Source of the DNA: Microbacterium sp. H1-D42
GTDB lineage: Bacteria > Actinomycetota > Actinomycetes > Actinomycetales > Microbacteriaceae
DNA length: 64,000 nt
Direction of reading: 5' to 3'
NCBI RefSeq assembly: GCF_022637555.1
Contig: NZ_CP093342.1
Location: 806,001 to 870,000, forward strand
Each line of letters starts with the position of its first letter. The first letter of the stretch is position 1. Position numbers and translations under genes: made by a program. Under the pieces are notes generated by a model. The model did not search any database. It worked only from the letters and a program-made list of their open reading frames with translations, and had not been told where the DNA came from. Below are positions 31,953 through 43,230 of the stretch, in pieces.

Positions 31953-32074
31953 GCGCTGTTGCCCTGTCCAGGACCGGAATTCGCACGGGCCGGACGACAC
32001 GTCGGCACGCCTGCCGCACCGGGGTTCCCGCGAGCGTTACCCTCGCACTGGACCTATCCATGAGAGGCGGCACC

Positions 32075-33076
32075 ATGAGCGACCCCGAGGTTCCCCAGAA
32101 TAAGCAGTCCGACCCCGTCGATGACGTCGTCGACAGCGCCAACGAGGGACTTGACGCTGCCGCTGCGGCCCGCGCTGAGACGCCGGGCCCCGACAGTGCG
32201 GCTGATGCCGCTGATGCCGACATGGAGGCGTTCGCCGCCGCCGAGCGCGATCACCCCGGCACCTTCGAGACACCTGGCCTCGCCGAGTCGGCCGAGGCGG
32301 AATCAGACGCCGAACCCGTCGCCGCAGCCACCGCCGTCGGTCCGGCAGACGAGTTCGTCACCTCCACCGGCCCTGTGACCGTCGACAGCGCGGACACGCA
32401 CGTCGACGCCACGCCCACCGTCGCCGACACGGCGTACGCCGCCGGCGCAGCATCCTTCGCCGAGACGCAGATCATGCCCGCCGAGCCGGTGGCACCGCCG
32501 CCCGCCTCGCCGCAGCCGATCTTCGTGCAGGCGCCGGAGCCTCCTCGTGAACTCGGCAACCGCGCCACGGCCGGTGCGATCGGTCTTCTCGCGACGCTGT
32601 CCTTCGCCATCCTCTACCTCGGCGCGATCCTCGGTTTCGGCGCGCTGCAGGGAACGGTCACCGACGAGAACGTCGGCGCCGCAGCCCTCGCCCCGCTCTC
32701 GATGTGGTCCTACTGGGTGCCGGTGGCGGTGTTCTTCATCGCGTTCTGGCTGCTCGGCGCGATCATCAACCGCGGTCGCTGGGGCCACTGGGTCATCTGG
32801 GGCATCTTCGTCGCCGCTGCGACCTACGGCGGCCACATCCTCGGACAGCTGTTCCAGGCGCCGTTCTGGCGCATCACTGCCAGCGAGGCTGTCGACCTCG
32901 TCGACGCGCAGCTGCTCGCGCCGCTCGCCATCGCCGCCTTCGTCTTCGCCCGCGAGCTGACCATCTGGTTCGGTGCATGGGCGGCACGCGCCGGCGCACG
33001 CAAGAAGGTGCTGAACGCCGAGGCGCAGGCCGAGTACGAGCGCACGCTCGAGGCAGGCCCCGGCCCGCTGCGCTGA
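32075..33076 (+). CDS. Membrane protein with long acidic N-terminal region
   Basis: A 333-aa protein. Residues 1-~150 are low-complexity, rich in Ala, Asp, Glu, Pro and Thr, and probably disordered. Four hydrophobic helices follow (about residues 165-190, 210-230, 238-258 and 280-300), then a basic tail. ATG 32075 is preferred over ATG 32060, five codons upstream, because GAGAGGCGG lies just before it. I do not recognise a named function. The next gene, also a four-helix membrane protein, starts 19 bases later and may be co-transcribed. Confidence 0.75.
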   Translation: MSDPEVPQNKQSDPVDDVVDSANEGLDAAAAARAETPGPDSAADAADADMEAFAAAERDHPGTFETPGLAESAEAESDAEPVAAATAVGPADEFVTSTGPVTVDSADTHVDATPTVADTAYAAGAASFAETQIMPAEPVAPPPASPQPIFVQAPEPPRELGNRATAGAIGLLATLSFAILYLGAILGFGALQGTVTDENVGAAALAPLSMWSYWVPVAVFFIAFWLLGAIINRGRWGHWVIWGIFVAAATYGGHILGQLFQAPFWRITASEAVDLVDAQLLAPLAIAAFVFARELTIWFGAWAARAGARKKVLNAEAQAEYERTLEAGPGPLR

Positions 33077-33083
33077 CATCGGA

Positions 33084-33089
33084 TACGGT
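33084..33089 (+). promoter_or_regulatory. -10 box of a leaderless membrane-protein gene
   Basis: TACGGT is followed by 6 bases and ATG 33096. Confidence 0.4.
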
Positions 33090-33095
33090 GACAGC

Positions 33096-33587
33096 ATGAG
33101 CACCGGAGACCCCCACGGCCCAGCTGCCGAGGGGGTCTCTGTCGCTCTCGCCGCGGTCGTCGGCACGGTCTGCTTCGGCGCCCTCGCCATCCTCGGCCTG
33201 GGAATGCTCTCGTACTTCACCGACACCGACATCATCTCCGTCGAGGGGCTCCAGCTGTGGCCGGGAGTGATCGGCATGGTCGCGGCGATCGCCGCCTACG
33301 CGGCACTGCTCACGTCCCTGCTCCGCCGCCGGCGCCCGGCCTTCGGCTCGGTGCTGCTCATCGCGGTCGTGACCGTCATCGCGCATCTCGTGGCCGTCTG
33401 GATCAGCGCGCTGCTCGGCGGCGCCGGCTTCGCCCATGCCACGGCCGCGATCTCGCAGCTGGTGCTGCACGGCTCGAGTCTGGTGGTGCTGGCTGCGGGC
33501 CTGATCGCGGGGTGGATCGCCGTTGCACTGCGCCGAGCACGCAGCGGAGTGCCGAAGTGGCCGTGGGAACGCGGCGAGGACGTCTGA
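33096..33587 (+). CDS. Four-helix integral membrane protein, unknown function
   Basis: A 163-aa protein with four predicted transmembrane helices (about residues 15-38, 52-76, 84-106 and 118-145). Arg-rich cytoplasmic loops (LLRRRRPA, LRRARSG) place the C-terminus inside. A short tail ends in PKWPWERGEDV. No family signature was recognised. Confidence 0.75.
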   Translation: MSTGDPHGPAAEGVSVALAAVVGTVCFGALAILGLGMLSYFTDTDIISVEGLQLWPGVIGMVAAIAAYAALLTSLLRRRRPAFGSVLLIAVVTVIAHLVAVWISALLGGAGFAHATAAISQLVLHGSSLVVLAAGLIAGWIAVALRRARSGVPKWPWERGEDV

Positions 33588-33652
33588 GTGCGGGATCGGA
33601 TGCCGAAGGCCGGCCTTCGGCCCTGACAGCGCCCACTTTCCAGCGGTCACCG

Positions 33653-33658
33653 TACTCT
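33653..33658 (+). promoter_or_regulatory. -10 box of a leaderless gene
   Basis: TACTCT is followed by 7 bases and GTG 33666. Confidence 0.5.
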
Positions 33659-33665
33659 GGTACTC

Positions 33666-34313
33666 GTGGAGCGATCACTGGAAGCCCAGGTGAGCCAGGC
33701 CGTGGAGGCCTGGCTGCGCTGGGTGCCGCGATGGGCACCGGCCACGCACCGAGGGCGGGTGGCCCCGTGTCGCCGCTGCCTCGGCTCGCCGATCCTGTCA
33801 GCAGCAGGAATCGGGGCGAACGTTCCACACGGCGTGCAGCACGGCCTGTCCACGCGCATCAAGGTGATCATCGATCAGTCAGTCGCGGAGTACACGGCGC
33901 GCAACCTGCCGATGCTCCAGGCCGAGCTCGACCAGCAGGCCGACCGCAACCGGTCGCGTGGCTATCGCCCCGCTGAGGGTCTCGAGCCCGAGTACGAGGG
34001 GATGCCGCTGGACCCGGAACCAGTGCCAGGGGCGCCATTCCTGTTCACGGTCGCCGGAATGGCCGACCAGGCGGCGGCCGAGCTGCCGCCGCTGCCACCG
34101 CTGAGCGAAGACGCGAAAGCGGCGCTGCGCCAAGAGGTCGCACTGGCAGATGAGTATGCGAACATGGTCGGTCGAGAGATCTGCGGGCTGCTGCTTCGTC
34201 ATCGGCTCGAGGTGCAGTCGGCCATCTCGCAGCACGTCGAACCGCAGATCGAGGCGATGCTGGCAGAGCTCAGCGAAGCGCTGGACTCGCCGTTCGATCC
34301 AGACACGCCGTAG
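33666..34313 (+). CDS. Conserved-looking hypothetical protein upstream of rpsL
   Basis: A 215-aa soluble protein without signal peptide. It has an early CRRC pair in a basic context (RGRVAPCRRCLGSP, about residues 29-42), then a predicted helical region (VIIDQSVAEYTARNLPMLQAELDQQ), and a Pro-rich segment (ELPPLPPL) before C-terminal helices. The cysteine pair could bind zinc in a dimer, but no second pair is seen. No named domain was recognised. GTG 33666 is set by TACTCT 7 bases upstream. It is not clearly part of the str operon, which has its own promoter. Confidence 0.7.
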   Translation: MERSLEAQVSQAVEAWLRWVPRWAPATHRGRVAPCRRCLGSPILSAAGIGANVPHGVQHGLSTRIKVIIDQSVAEYTARNLPMLQAELDQQADRNRSRGYRPAEGLEPEYEGMPLDPEPVPGAPFLFTVAGMADQAAAELPPLPPLSEDAKAALRQEVALADEYANMVGREICGLLLRHRLEVQSAISQHVEPQIEAMLAELSEALDSPFDPDTP

Positions 34314-34331
34314 CACAGCATCCGAACTCAT

Positions 34332-34361
34332 TTGACCATGACGCGGGTGACCGATTACACT
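34332..34361 (+). promoter_or_regulatory. Promoter of the str operon (rpsL-rpsG-fusA)
   Basis: TTGACC (34332-34337), an 18-base spacer, and TACACT (34356-34361). This leaves a leader of about 155 bases before rpsL. Confidence 0.7.
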
Positions 34362-34525
34362 TGATCGGGTGTGCGCATGATCGTGCGTGCACGCTGGGCG
34401 CCGACACCGTCGGTTCGCCTCCACGGCATACCCACCACACCAAAGGCACGGCGGTTCCGCTGCGCCGGTGGGTCATGATGTGAAACCCATCACGCTGTCA
34501 CCGTGCAGCACTATGAGGAGAGAAC

Positions 34526-34894
34526 GTGCCAACTATTCAGCAGTTGGTTCGCAAGGGACGTTCGCCGAAGGTCACCAAGACCAAGGCGCCCGCTCTGAAG
34601 TCGAACCCGCAGCAGGCCGGCGTGTGCACCCGCGTGTACACCACCACCCCGAAGAAGCCGAACTCGGCGATGCGCAAGGTCGCCCGCGTGAAGCTGCGCA
34701 ACGGCACCGAGGTCACCGCCTACATCCCCGGTGAGGGACACAACCTGCAGGAGCACTCGCTGGTGCTCGTGCGCGGCGGTCGTGTCAAGGACCTTCCCGG
34801 TGTCCGTTACAAGATCGTCCGTGGTGCACTCGACACCCAGGCTGTCAAGAACCGTAAGCAGGGTCGCTCCCGCTACGGCGCGAAGAAGGGTTGA
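34526..34894 (+). CDS. rpsL: 30S ribosomal protein S12
   Basis: A 122-aa decoding-centre protein. [17 protein letters not shown] and [14 protein letters not shown] are intact, and the lysines whose mutation gives streptomycin resistance (in PKKPNS and RVKDLPG) are wild type. GTG 34526 follows GAGGAG. First gene of the str operon; rpsG follows after 5 bases. Confidence 0.98.
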   Translation: MPTIQQLVRKGRSPKVTKTKAPALKSNPQQAGVCTRVYTTTPKKPNSAMRKVARVKLRNGTEVTAYIPGEGHNLQEHSLVLVRGGRVKDLPGVRYKIVRGALDTQAVKNRKQGRSRYGAKKG

Positions 34895-34899
34895 GTTAG

Positions 34900-35370
34900 A
34901 TGCCTCGTAAGGGTCCCGCCCCCAAGCGCCCAGTCGTCAACGACCCCGTATACGGCGCGCCGATCGTCACCTCGCTGGTGAACAAGATCCTCGTCGACGG
35001 CAAGAAGTCGCTGGCCGAGTCGATCGTCTACGGCGCCCTCCGCGGTGTCGAGGCGAAGAACGGTCAGGATGCCGTCGCCACGCTCAAGAAGGCGCTCGAC
35101 AACGTGCGCCCCACCCTCGAGGTCCGCAGCCGCCGCGTCGGTGGCTCGACCTACCAGGTTCCGGTCGAGGTCAAGCCTCACCGCGCGAACACGCTCGCGC
35201 TGCGCTGGCTCGTCAGCTACGCGAAGGGCCGTCGTGAGAAGACGATGACCGAGCGTCTGCAGAACGAGATCCTCGACGCGTCGAACGGCCTTGGTGCCGC
35301 GGTCAAGCGCCGCGAGGACACCCACAAGATGGCCGAGTCGAACCGCGCGTTCGCTCACTACCGCTGGTAA
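34900..35370 (+). CDS. rpsG: 30S ribosomal protein S7
   Basis: A 156-aa primary 16S rRNA-binding protein of the small-subunit head. It has the normal family length, with typical start [18 protein letters not shown] and the end RAFAHYRW. Between rpsL and fusA in the conserved str order; an 87-base gap precedes fusA. Confidence 0.98.
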   Translation: MPRKGPAPKRPVVNDPVYGAPIVTSLVNKILVDGKKSLAESIVYGALRGVEAKNGQDAVATLKKALDNVRPTLEVRSRRVGGSTYQVPVEVKPHRANTLALRWLVSYAKGRREKTMTERLQNEILDASNGLGAAVKRREDTHKMAESNRAFAHYRW

Positions 35371-35457
35371 ACAGCTTCGCCCGCCCCTTGACCACCAGTC
35401 AGGGGCGGGCACCCCATTCTTCGCAGTACGACTGCGCGAACAGATAAGGACACTCCT

Positions 35458-37572
35458 GTGGCACAAGACGTGCTCACCGACCTGAGCAAGGTCCGCAATA
35501 TCGGCATCATGGCGCACATCGATGCCGGCAAGACGACGACGACCGAGCGCATCCTGTTCTACACGGGCGTCAACCACAAGCTCGGCGAGACGCACGATGG
35601 CGCCTCGACCACCGACTGGATGGAGCAGGAGAAGGAGCGCGGCATCACGATCACGTCTGCCGCCGTGACCTGCTTCTGGAACAAGAACCAGATCAACATC
35701 ATCGACACGCCCGGTCACGTGGACTTCACCGTCGAGGTGGAGCGCTCGCTTCGCGTCCTCGATGGCGCTGTCGCCGTGTTCGACGGCAAGGAGGGCGTCG
35801 AGCCCCAGTCCGAGACCGTCTGGCGCCAGGCCGACAAGTACAACGTCCCCCGCATCTGCTTCGTCAACAAGATGGACAAGCTCGGCGCGGACTTCTACTT
35901 CACGGTCGACACGATCATCAACCGCCTTGGTGCGAAGCCCCTCGTGCTCCAGCTCCCGATCGGTGCTGAGAGCGACTTCATCGGCGTCGTCGACCTGGTC
36001 GAGATGCGTGCGCTGGTCTGGGCCGGTGACTCCAAGGGTGACGTCACGATGGGTGCCTCGTACGAGGTGCAGGAGATCCCCGCTGACCTTCAGGAGAAGG
36101 CTGCCGAGTACCGCCAGCTGCTGCTGGAGACGGTCGCCGAGACCGACGACGCGCTGCTCGAGAAGTTCTTCGGTGGCGAGGAGCTCACGCTCGCCGAGAT
36201 CAAGGGCGCGATCCGCAAGCTGACGGTCGCCTCCGAGGTCTACCCGGTGCTGTGCGGCTCTGCGTTCAAGAACCGTGGCGTCCAGCCGATGCTCGACGCG
36301 GTCGTCGACTACCTCCCGAACCCGCTCGACGTGGGTTCGATCGAGGCGCACGACCCGAAGGACTACGACACGATCATCGAGCGTCACCCCGACGCCAACG
36401 ACCCGTTCGCGGCACTCGCGTTCAAGGTTGCAGTGCACCCGTTCTTCGGTCGCCTCACCTACGTGCGCGTCTACTCGGGCCACCTCGACTCCGGCTCTGC
36501 GGTCATCAACTCGACCAAGGGCAAGAAGGAGCGCATCGGGAAGATCTTCCAGATGCACGCCAACAAGGAGATCCCGGTTCCCTCGGTCACCGCAGGCAAC
36601 ATCTACGCGGTCATCGGCCTGAAGGACACCACCACGGGTGACACCCTCACCGACCCGGCGGCGCCTGTCGTCCTCGAGTCGATGACGTTCCCCGAGCCCG
36701 TCATCGAGGTCGCCATCGAGCCGAAGACCAAGGCCGACCAGGAGAAGCTGGGTGTCGCCATCCAGAAGCTCGCTGAAGAGGACCCGACCTTCCGCACCGA
36801 GCTCAACCCCGAGACCGGTCAGACGACCATCAAGGGCATGGGCGAGCTGCACCTCGACATCCTCGTGGACCGCATGAAGCGCGAGTTCAACGTCGAGGCG
36901 AACGTCGGCAAGCCGCAGGTGGCGTACCGCGAGACGATCAAGAAGCTCGTCGAGAAGCACGACTACACGCACAAGAAGCAGACCGGTGGTTCGGGTCAGT
37001 TCGCGAAGATCCAGTTCAACATCGAGCCCCTTGAGCTCGATGGGGACAAGACCTACGAGTTCGTGAACGCCGTCACCGGTGGTCGCATTCCGCGCGAGTA
37101 CATCGGCTCGATCGACGCTGGTTTCCAGGACGCGATGAATGTCGGTGTCCTGGCCGGCTACCCGATGGTGGGCGTCAAGGCCACCATCGTCGATGGTGCT
37201 GCTCACGACGTCGACTCCTCGGAGATGGCGTTCAAGATCGCGGGCTCGATGGGCTTCAAGGAGGCCGCACGTCGTGCGAACCCCGTGCTGCTCGAGCCGC
37301 TGATGGCCGTCGAGGTCCGTACTCCTGAGGAGTACATGGGCGACGTCATCGGTGACCTGAACTCGCGTCGCGGTCAGATCCAGTCGATGGAGGACGCCGC
37401 AGGCGTCAAGGTCGTCCGCGCTCAGGTGCCGCTGTCCGAGATGTTCGGCTACATCGGCGACCTGCGCTCGAAGACCTCGGGTCGCGCCGTCTACTCGATG
37501 GAGTTCCACAGCTACGCTGAGGTTCCCCGCGCTGTGGCTGACGAGATCATCCAGAAGACCAAGGGCGAGTAA
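35458..37572 (+). CDS. fusA: Elongation factor G
   Basis: A 704-aa translocation GTPase. Domain I has [13 protein letters not shown] (P-loop), ERGITITSA (switch I), DTPGHVDF and NKMDK. Domains II-V follow with the MGELHLDI and [14 protein letters not shown] segments. GTG 35458 is the start that gives the family N-terminus [22 protein letters not shown] hairpin downstream separates it from tuf. Confidence 0.98.
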   Translation: MAQDVLTDLSKVRNIGIMAHIDAGKTTTTERILFYTGVNHKLGETHDGASTTDWMEQEKERGITITSAAVTCFWNKNQINIIDTPGHVDFTVEVERSLRVLDGAVAVFDGKEGVEPQSETVWRQADKYNVPRICFVNKMDKLGADFYFTVDTIINRLGAKPLVLQLPIGAESDFIGVVDLVEMRALVWAGDSKGDVTMGASYEVQEIPADLQEKAAEYRQLLLETVAETDDALLEKFFGGEELTLAEIKGAIRKLTVASEVYPVLCGSAFKNRGVQPMLDAVVDYLPNPLDVGSIEAHDPKDYDTIIERHPDANDPFAALAFKVAVHPFFGRLTYVRVYSGHLDSGSAVINSTKGKKERIGKIFQMHANKEIPVPSVTAGNIYAVIGLKDTTTGDTLTDPAAPVVLESMTFPEPVIEVAIEPKTKADQEKLGVAIQKLAEEDPTFRTELNPETGQTTIKGMGELHLDILVDRMKREFNVEANVGKPQVAYRETIKKLVEKHDYTHKKQTGGSGQFAKIQFNIEPLELDGDKTYEFVNAVTGGRIPREYIGSIDAGFQDAMNVGVLAGYPMVGVKATIVDGAAHDVDSSEMAFKIAGSMGFKEAARRANPVLLEPLMAVEVRTPEEYMGDVIGDLNSRRGQIQSMEDAAGVKVVRAQVPLSEMFGYIGDLRSKTSGRAVYSMEFHSYAEVPRAVADEIIQKTKGE

Positions 37573-37582
37573 GCCCTTCGTT

Positions 37583-37629
37583 CGGATGCTGGGGGCTGAG
37601 CCCTCCAGGGGAGCAGCTTCCAGCATCCG
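37583..37629 (+). terminator. Hairpin between fusA and tuf
   Basis: CGGATGCTGG (37583-37592) pairs exactly with CCAGCATCCG (37620-37629) around a 27-base GC-rich loop. A -10-like TAAACT (37661-37666) follows, so tuf probably also has its own promoter. Confidence 0.6.
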
Positions 37630-37745
37630 GATACACCACAACTTCACATTCACTCTCTACTAAACTGAGAAACCGAAATCCGTAGGGAGCCGGTCACAAT
37701 CCAGTGATCCGGTTTTCTCTACACGAACGTCCTGAGGAGGACCCA

Positions 37746-38939
<1,194 letters not shown>

Positions 38940-38953
38940 GCATCTGCTTTCTG

Positions 38954-38987
38954 AAGAGGGGTCGGACCTGTTGGTCCGGCCCCTCTT
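38954..38987 (+). terminator. Intrinsic terminator of tuf
   Basis: AAGAGGGGTCGGACC pairs with GGTCCGGCCCCTCTT (one G-U) around a 4-base loop, ending in a short T-run. It starts 14 bases after the tuf stop. Confidence 0.85.
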
Positions 38988-39046
38988 TCGTGTAGAAAAG
39001 GGATGGGGCGGACCAGCCGCCCCATCTACCCAGGGGGAGGATCCTG

Positions 39047-39259
39047 ATGGGCATCGACGACATGGTCAACAAGGGCAAGGATCTCTACGAAGAGAACAAG
39101 GACAAGATCTCCGAGGCGCTGGGGAGCGAGCAGGCCGAGGGGATCAGCGACAAGATCCTCGACGGCGTCTCCGACTTCGCGAAGAAGGTGGCCCCGGGCG
39201 CTGCCGACAAGATCGACGAGGTCCGGGACAACGTGGACAATTCCATCGGTCACGAGTAG
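39047..39259 (+). CDS. Rv0909-family antitoxin-like small protein
   Basis: A 70-aa acidic and lysine-rich helical protein ([39 protein letters not shown]). It resembles the Rv0909 family, which was proposed as antitoxin of a mycobacterial toxin-antitoxin pair. No toxin partner is adjacent: tuf lies upstream and the S10 operon leader downstream. The annotation as antitoxin is therefore weak and a stress or structural role is possible. ATG follows GGGGGAGG; a strong hairpin follows the stop. Confidence 0.75.
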   Translation: MGIDDMVNKGKDLYEENKDKISEALGSEQAEGISDKILDGVSDFAKKVAPGAADKIDEVRDNVDNSIGHE

Positions 39260-39274
39260 TCCTCGACGTCTTCT

Positions 39275-39307
39275 GAAGGCGGTGCGCCCCTCGGGCGCGC
39301 CGCCTTC
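39275..39307 (+). terminator. Terminator after the Rv0909-like gene
   Basis: GAAGGCGGTGCGCCC (39275-39289) pairs with GGGCGCGCCGCCTTC (39293-39307), with one G-U and a 3-base loop. Confidence 0.8.
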
Positions 39308-39351
39308 TGCATGCCCCGAGCGCCAGTTCTCGACGCGCGACACGCCCGGGT

Positions 39352-39381
39352 TTGCAGTTCGGGAATCCGGCATGGCAGAAT
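39352..39381 (+). promoter_or_regulatory. Promoter of the S10 operon
   Basis: TTGCAG (39352-39357), an 18-base spacer, and CAGAAT (39376-39381). Confidence 0.6.
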
Positions 39382-39387
39382 AGTGAG

Positions 39388-39691
39388 GTTCCACATTTCT
39401 GCGCGCTTCGTGATGCGCGGAATCACTGTCATGGCAGTGCATAGACGGCGAGCCCCTCGGGGCGTGCGCAGGGTTCTAGGCCGCGGGCAGCAGAACAGAC
39501 AATCCGACACTTCCTCATAGAGGCTCATCGTGCGTGCGCGGTGGGGTCGGGATGACAGCAGAACAGTGGTGCAGCAGATCGGTTCGCGAGGATCGTTCGA
39601 GTGCCGAGGCGCGAACAGCGCCATCGTGCGTCCAATGCCCCAGGATCACCCGGTCCCGGTCGGTACGACGCCTATAGAGAGAGAGCAGACA
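39388..39691 (+). promoter_or_regulatory. Long untranslated leader of the S10 operon
   Basis: About 300 bases between the predicted start point and rpsJ contain no convincing gene, only a frame continuous with rpsJ that lacks protein-like sequence. Several short inverted repeats are present, such as GCCCCTCGGGGC near 39452-39463. Long S10 leaders in other bacteria mediate L4 feedback; that is a possibility here, not shown. Confidence 0.45.
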
Positions 39692-40000
39692 ATGGCGGGA
39701 CAGAAGATCCGCATTCGCCTGAAGTCGTATGACCACGAGGTCATCGACACGTCGGCACGTAAGATCGTCGACACCGTGACCCGCGCGGGCGCGACCGTCG
39801 TCGGCCCCGTGCCGCTTCCGACCGAGAAGAACGTCGTGTGCGTCATCCGGTCGCCCCACAAGTACAAGGACAGCCGCGAGCACTTCGAGATGCGCACCCA
39901 CAAGCGTCTGATCGACATCGTCGACCCGACGCCCAAGGCTGTCGACTCGCTGATGCGTCTCGACCTGCCCGCCGATGTCAACATCGAGATCAAGCTCTGA
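39692..40000 (+). CDS. rpsJ: 30S ribosomal protein S10
   Basis: 102 aa, the normal length, beginning [18 protein letters not shown] and ending [11 protein letters not shown]. It is a small-subunit head protein and also part of NusA/NusB antitermination. ATG 39692 follows GAGAGAGAG; the upstream open extension is leader sequence. First gene of the S10 operon. Confidence 0.98.
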   Translation: MAGQKIRIRLKSYDHEVIDTSARKIVDTVTRAGATVVGPVPLPTEKNVVCVIRSPHKYKDSREHFEMRTHKRLIDIVDPTPKAVDSLMRLDLPADVNIEIKL

Positions 40001-40008
40001 GGTCCGCC

Positions 40009-40668
40009 ATGGTTGACATCAACTCCAAGATTTCCAAGGGCATGCTCGGCACCAAGCTCGGCATGACCCAGGTCTGGGATGAGAACGGCAAGTTCATTCC
40101 CGTCACCGTCATCGAGCTCGCCTCGAACGTGGTCACGCAGGTCCGCACCCCCGAGAAGGACGGCTACAACGCCGTGCAGATCGCGTACGGCCAGATCGAC
40201 CCCCGCAAGGTGAACAAGCCCCTGACCGCGCACTTCGAGGCTGCCGGCGTCACGCCGCGTCGCCACGTCACCGAGATCCGCACCGCGGATGCCGCTGACT
40301 ACGCGCTGGGCCAGGAGCTCACCGCAGACGGCGTGTTCGAGTCGGGCCAGCTGGTCGACGTCGTCGGCACCAGCAAGGGCAAGGGCACCGCCGGTGTCAT
40401 GAAGCGCCACAACTTCAAGGGTGTGTCGGCTTCGCACGGTTCGCACCGCAACCACCGCAAGCCCGGCTCGATCGGCGCTTCGTCGACCCCGAGCCGTGTC
40501 TTCAAGGGCATGCGCATGGCCGGCCGTATGGGTGGCGAGCGCGTGACCGTCCTCAACCTCACGGTGCACGCCATCGACGTCGAGAAGGGACTCATGCTCG
40601 TCAAGGGCGCTGTCCCCGGCGCGCGTGGTCGTATCGTGTACGTCCGCAACGCAGTGAAGGGTGCCTGA
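40009..40668 (+). CDS. rplC: 50S ribosomal protein L3
   Basis: 219 aa. Signature [27 protein letters not shown] at the N-terminus and [25 protein letters not shown] in the extended loop that reaches the peptidyl-transferase centre. Binds 23S rRNA early in assembly. Two bases separate it from rplD. Confidence 0.98.
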   Translation: MVDINSKISKGMLGTKLGMTQVWDENGKFIPVTVIELASNVVTQVRTPEKDGYNAVQIAYGQIDPRKVNKPLTAHFEAAGVTPRRHVTEIRTADAADYALGQELTADGVFESGQLVDVVGTSKGKGTAGVMKRHNFKGVSASHGSHRNHRKPGSIGASSTPSRVFKGMRMAGRMGGERVTVLNLTVHAIDVEKGLMLVKGAVPGARGRIVYVRNAVKGA

Positions 40669-40670
40669 GC

Positions 40671-41333
40671 ATGGCTGACTCGACTCTCGCACTCGACGTC
40701 CTCACGGTCGCTGGCAAGAAGGCAGGCTCCATCGAGCTTCCCGCCGCGATCTTCGACGTCGAGACCAACGTCCCGCTGATCCATCAGGTCGTCGTCGCGC
40801 AGCTCGCTGCCGCACGTCAGGGCACTCACTCGACCAAGCGTCGTGGTGAGGTCTCCGGTGCCGGCCGCAAGCCCTTCAAGCAGAAGGGCACGGGTAACGC
40901 CCGTCAGGGCTCGATCCGTGCACCGCACATGACCGGTGGTGGCATCGTCCACGGCCCGAAGCCGCGCGACTACTCGCAGCGCACTCCCAAGAAGATGATC
41001 GCCGCCGCCCTGCTGGGTGCGCTGAGCGACCGCTTCCGCGGCGAGCGTCTGCACGCAGTCGAGGCCTTCGTCGCCGACAGCGCCCCTTCGACCAAGGCTG
41101 CCGCTGGCTTCATCGCCGCGGTTGCTCCGTCGAAGAACGTGCTGGTCGTCATCGAGCGCGATGACGAGCTGACCGTGAAGAGCGTCCGCAACCTCGCGAA
41201 CGTGCACGTCCTCAGCTTCGACCAGCTGAACGCCTACGACGTCATCGTCTCTGACGACATCGTCTTCACCAAGGCCGCGCTCGAAGGCTTCATCGCCTCG
41301 AAGACCGGCGCAACCGCGGAGGTCTCGGCATGA
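40671..41333 (+). CDS. rplD: 50S ribosomal protein L4
   Basis: 220 aa. The exit-tunnel loop [48 protein letters not shown] is typical. L4 lines the exit tunnel and in some bacteria represses its own operon through the leader. Overlaps rplW by four bases (ATGA). Confidence 0.98.
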   Translation: MADSTLALDVLTVAGKKAGSIELPAAIFDVETNVPLIHQVVVAQLAAARQGTHSTKRRGEVSGAGRKPFKQKGTGNARQGSIRAPHMTGGGIVHGPKPRDYSQRTPKKMIAAALLGALSDRFRGERLHAVEAFVADSAPSTKAAAGFIAAVAPSKNVLVVIERDDELTVKSVRNLANVHVLSFDQLNAYDVIVSDDIVFTKAALEGFIASKTGATAEVSA

Positions 41334-41650
41334 GCGAGCAGAACCCCCTCGCAACGGCCCTGAACAAGGACCCGCGCGACATCATCCTGGGACCGGTCGT
41401 CTCTGAGAAGAGCTACGGCCTGATCGATGAGGGTAAGTACACCTTCCTCGTCGACCCGCGCGCTTCGAAGACCGAGATCAAGCTCGCCATCGAGAAGATC
41501 TTCGGTGTCAAGGTGGCTTCGGTCAACACGATCAACCGCGTCGGCAAGGCCCGCCGCACCCGCTTCGGCACCGGTAAGCGCAAGGACACCAAGCGCGCCA
41601 TCGTCTCGCTGAAGTCGGGTTCCATCGACATCTTCACGGCAGTCGGCTGA
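41330..41650 (+). CDS. rplW: 50S ribosomal protein L23
   Basis: 106 aa. [40 protein letters not shown] identifies it. It sits at the tunnel exit and docks trigger factor and SRP. ATG overlaps the rplD stop, so the two are translationally coupled. Confidence 0.98.
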   Translation: MSEQNPLATALNKDPRDIILGPVVSEKSYGLIDEGKYTFLVDPRASKTEIKLAIEKIFGVKVASVNTINRVGKARRTRFGTGKRKDTKRAIVSLKSGSIDIFTAVG

Positions 41651-41669
41651 CCGGGGGATAAGGACAAAC

Positions 41670-42509
41670 ATGGCTATTCGCAAGTACAAGCCCACGACCC
41701 CGGGTCGCCGCGGCTCGTCGGTGGCAGACTTCGCCGAGATCACTCGATCGACGCCGGAGAAGTCGCTGCTGCGTCCGCTCTCGAAGACCGGTGGTCGCAA
41801 CAACCAGGGCCGCATCACCACCCGCCACATCGGCGGTGGGCACAAGCGCCAGTACCGCGTCATCGACTTCCGTCGCAATGACAAGGACGGCATCAACGCC
41901 AAGGTCGCTCACATCGAGTACGACCCCAACCGCACCGCGCGCATCGCGCTGCTGCACTACTTCGACGGCGAGAAGCGCTACATCATCGCGCCGAACAAGC
42001 TGAAGCAGGGCGACGTCGTCGAGTCTGGTGCATCGGCTGACATCAAGCCGGGCAACAACCTGCCGCTGAAGAACATCCCCACCGGAACGGTGATCCACGC
42101 GATCGAGCTCCGTCCCGGTGGCGGTGCGAAGATGGCCCGTTCGGCCGGCGCTTCGGTGCGCCTGGTCGCGAAGGACGGTCCCTACGCTCAGCTGCGTCTG
42201 CCCTCGGGCGAGATCCGCAACGTGGATGCCCGCTGCCGCGCCACCATCGGCGAGGTCGGCAACGCCGAGCAGTCGAACATCAACTGGGGCAAGGCCGGCC
42301 GCAATCGCTGGAAGGGCATCCGCCCGACCGTGCGTGGTGTCGCCATGAACCCGGTCGACCACCCTCACGGTGGTGGAGAGGGCAAGACGTCCGGTGGACG
42401 TCACCCCGTGTCCCCGTGGGGCCAGGCTGAGGGTCGTACCCGTCACGCCAACAAGGAAAGTGACAAGTACATCGTCCGCCGCCGTAACGCCGGCAAGAAG
42501 CGCAAGTAG
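41670..42509 (+). CDS. rplB: 50S ribosomal protein L2
   Basis: 279 aa. Contains [17 protein letters not shown], the MARSAG loop and [17 protein letters not shown] with the conserved histidine near the peptidyl-transferase centre. Shine-Dalgarno GGGGGATAAGG precedes ATG. Confidence 0.98.
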   Translation: MAIRKYKPTTPGRRGSSVADFAEITRSTPEKSLLRPLSKTGGRNNQGRITTRHIGGGHKRQYRVIDFRRNDKDGINAKVAHIEYDPNRTARIALLHYFDGEKRYIIAPNKLKQGDVVESGASADIKPGNNLPLKNIPTGTVIHAIELRPGGGAKMARSAGASVRLVAKDGPYAQLRLPSGEIRNVDARCRATIGEVGNAEQSNINWGKAGRNRWKGIRPTVRGVAMNPVDHPHGGGEGKTSGGRHPVSPWGQAEGRTRHANKESDKYIVRRRNAGKKRK

Positions 42510-42521
42510 GAGTAGAGGAAG

Positions 42522-42803
42522 ATGCCACGCAGTCTTAAGAAGGGCCCCTTCGTCGACGAGCACCTGCTTCGCAAGGTGGTCGGTCAGAACGAAGCCGGTT
42601 CCAAGAACGTCATCAAGACCTGGTCACGCCGATCGATGATCATCCCGGCCATGCTGGGTCACACCATCGCCGTGCACGACGGTCGCAAGCACATCCCCGT
42701 GTTCGTGACCGAGACCATGGTCGGCCACAAGCTGGGCGAATTCGCGCCCACCCGCACCTTCCGCGGCCACGAGAAGGACGACAAGAAGGGCCGTCGCCGC
42801 TGA
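42522..42803 (+). CDS. rpsS: 30S ribosomal protein S19
   Basis: 93 aa, the normal size. [18 protein letters not shown] and [40 protein letters not shown] are typical. Head protein bound to S13. Follows rplB by 12 bases. Confidence 0.98.
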   Translation: MPRSLKKGPFVDEHLLRKVVGQNEAGSKNVIKTWSRRSMIIPAMLGHTIAVHDGRKHIPVFVTETMVGHKLGEFAPTRTFRGHEKDDKKGRRR

Positions 42804-42828
42804 CGCGGGGACGATAAGGAGGAGAGAA

Positions 42829-43230
42829 ATGGTGGAGTCCATCGCACGCGTGCGACACATCCGCGTGACCCCTCAGAAGGCTCGTCGCGTCGTCGCGCTC
42901 ATCAAGGGCAAGCAGGCGCAGGAAGCACTGGCCATTCTGAAGTTCGCACCCCAGGGTGCCAGCGAGCCGATCTACAAGCTCGTGCACGCTGCCATCGCCA
43001 ACGCATCGGTCAAGGCCGATCGCGACGGCGAGTTCCTGGACGAGCAGGACCTGTACGTGAAGAACGCGTACGTCGACGAGGGCACGACGCTCAAGCGTTT
43101 CCAGCCCCGCGCTCAGGGTCGTGCATTCCAGATCAAGAAGCGCACGAGCCACATCACGGTCGTGCTGGCCACCCCGGAGGTCGCTGACGCGCCCGCCGAG
43201 TCGGCCACGACGAAGAAGGCGAGCAAGTAA
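42829..43230 (+). CDS. rplV: 50S ribosomal protein L22
   Basis: 133 aa. [24 protein letters not shown] at the start; the beta-hairpin loop that lines the exit tunnel follows. A ~15-residue Ala/Lys-rich C-terminal tail ([15 protein letters not shown]) extends beyond the core. Its stop shares one base with the rpsC start (TAATG). Confidence 0.97.
   Translation: MVESIARVRHIRVTPQKARRVVALIKGKQAQEALAILKFAPQGASEPIYKLVHAAIANASVKADRDGEFLDEQDLYVKNAYVDEGTTLKRFQPRAQGRAFQIKKRTSHITVVLATPEVADAPAESATTKKASK

Noticed and set aside
34873..37653. Frame of ~926 codons antisense to rpsG and fusA
   Set aside because: EF-G on the other strand is unquestionable, and the antisense product has the Leu/Asp/Val/Arg bias of a shadow frame.
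39530..39691. Upstream extension of rpsJ or a leader peptide
   Set aside because: The frame is open but its sequence is not protein-like, and a ribosome binding site sits directly before ATG 39692.
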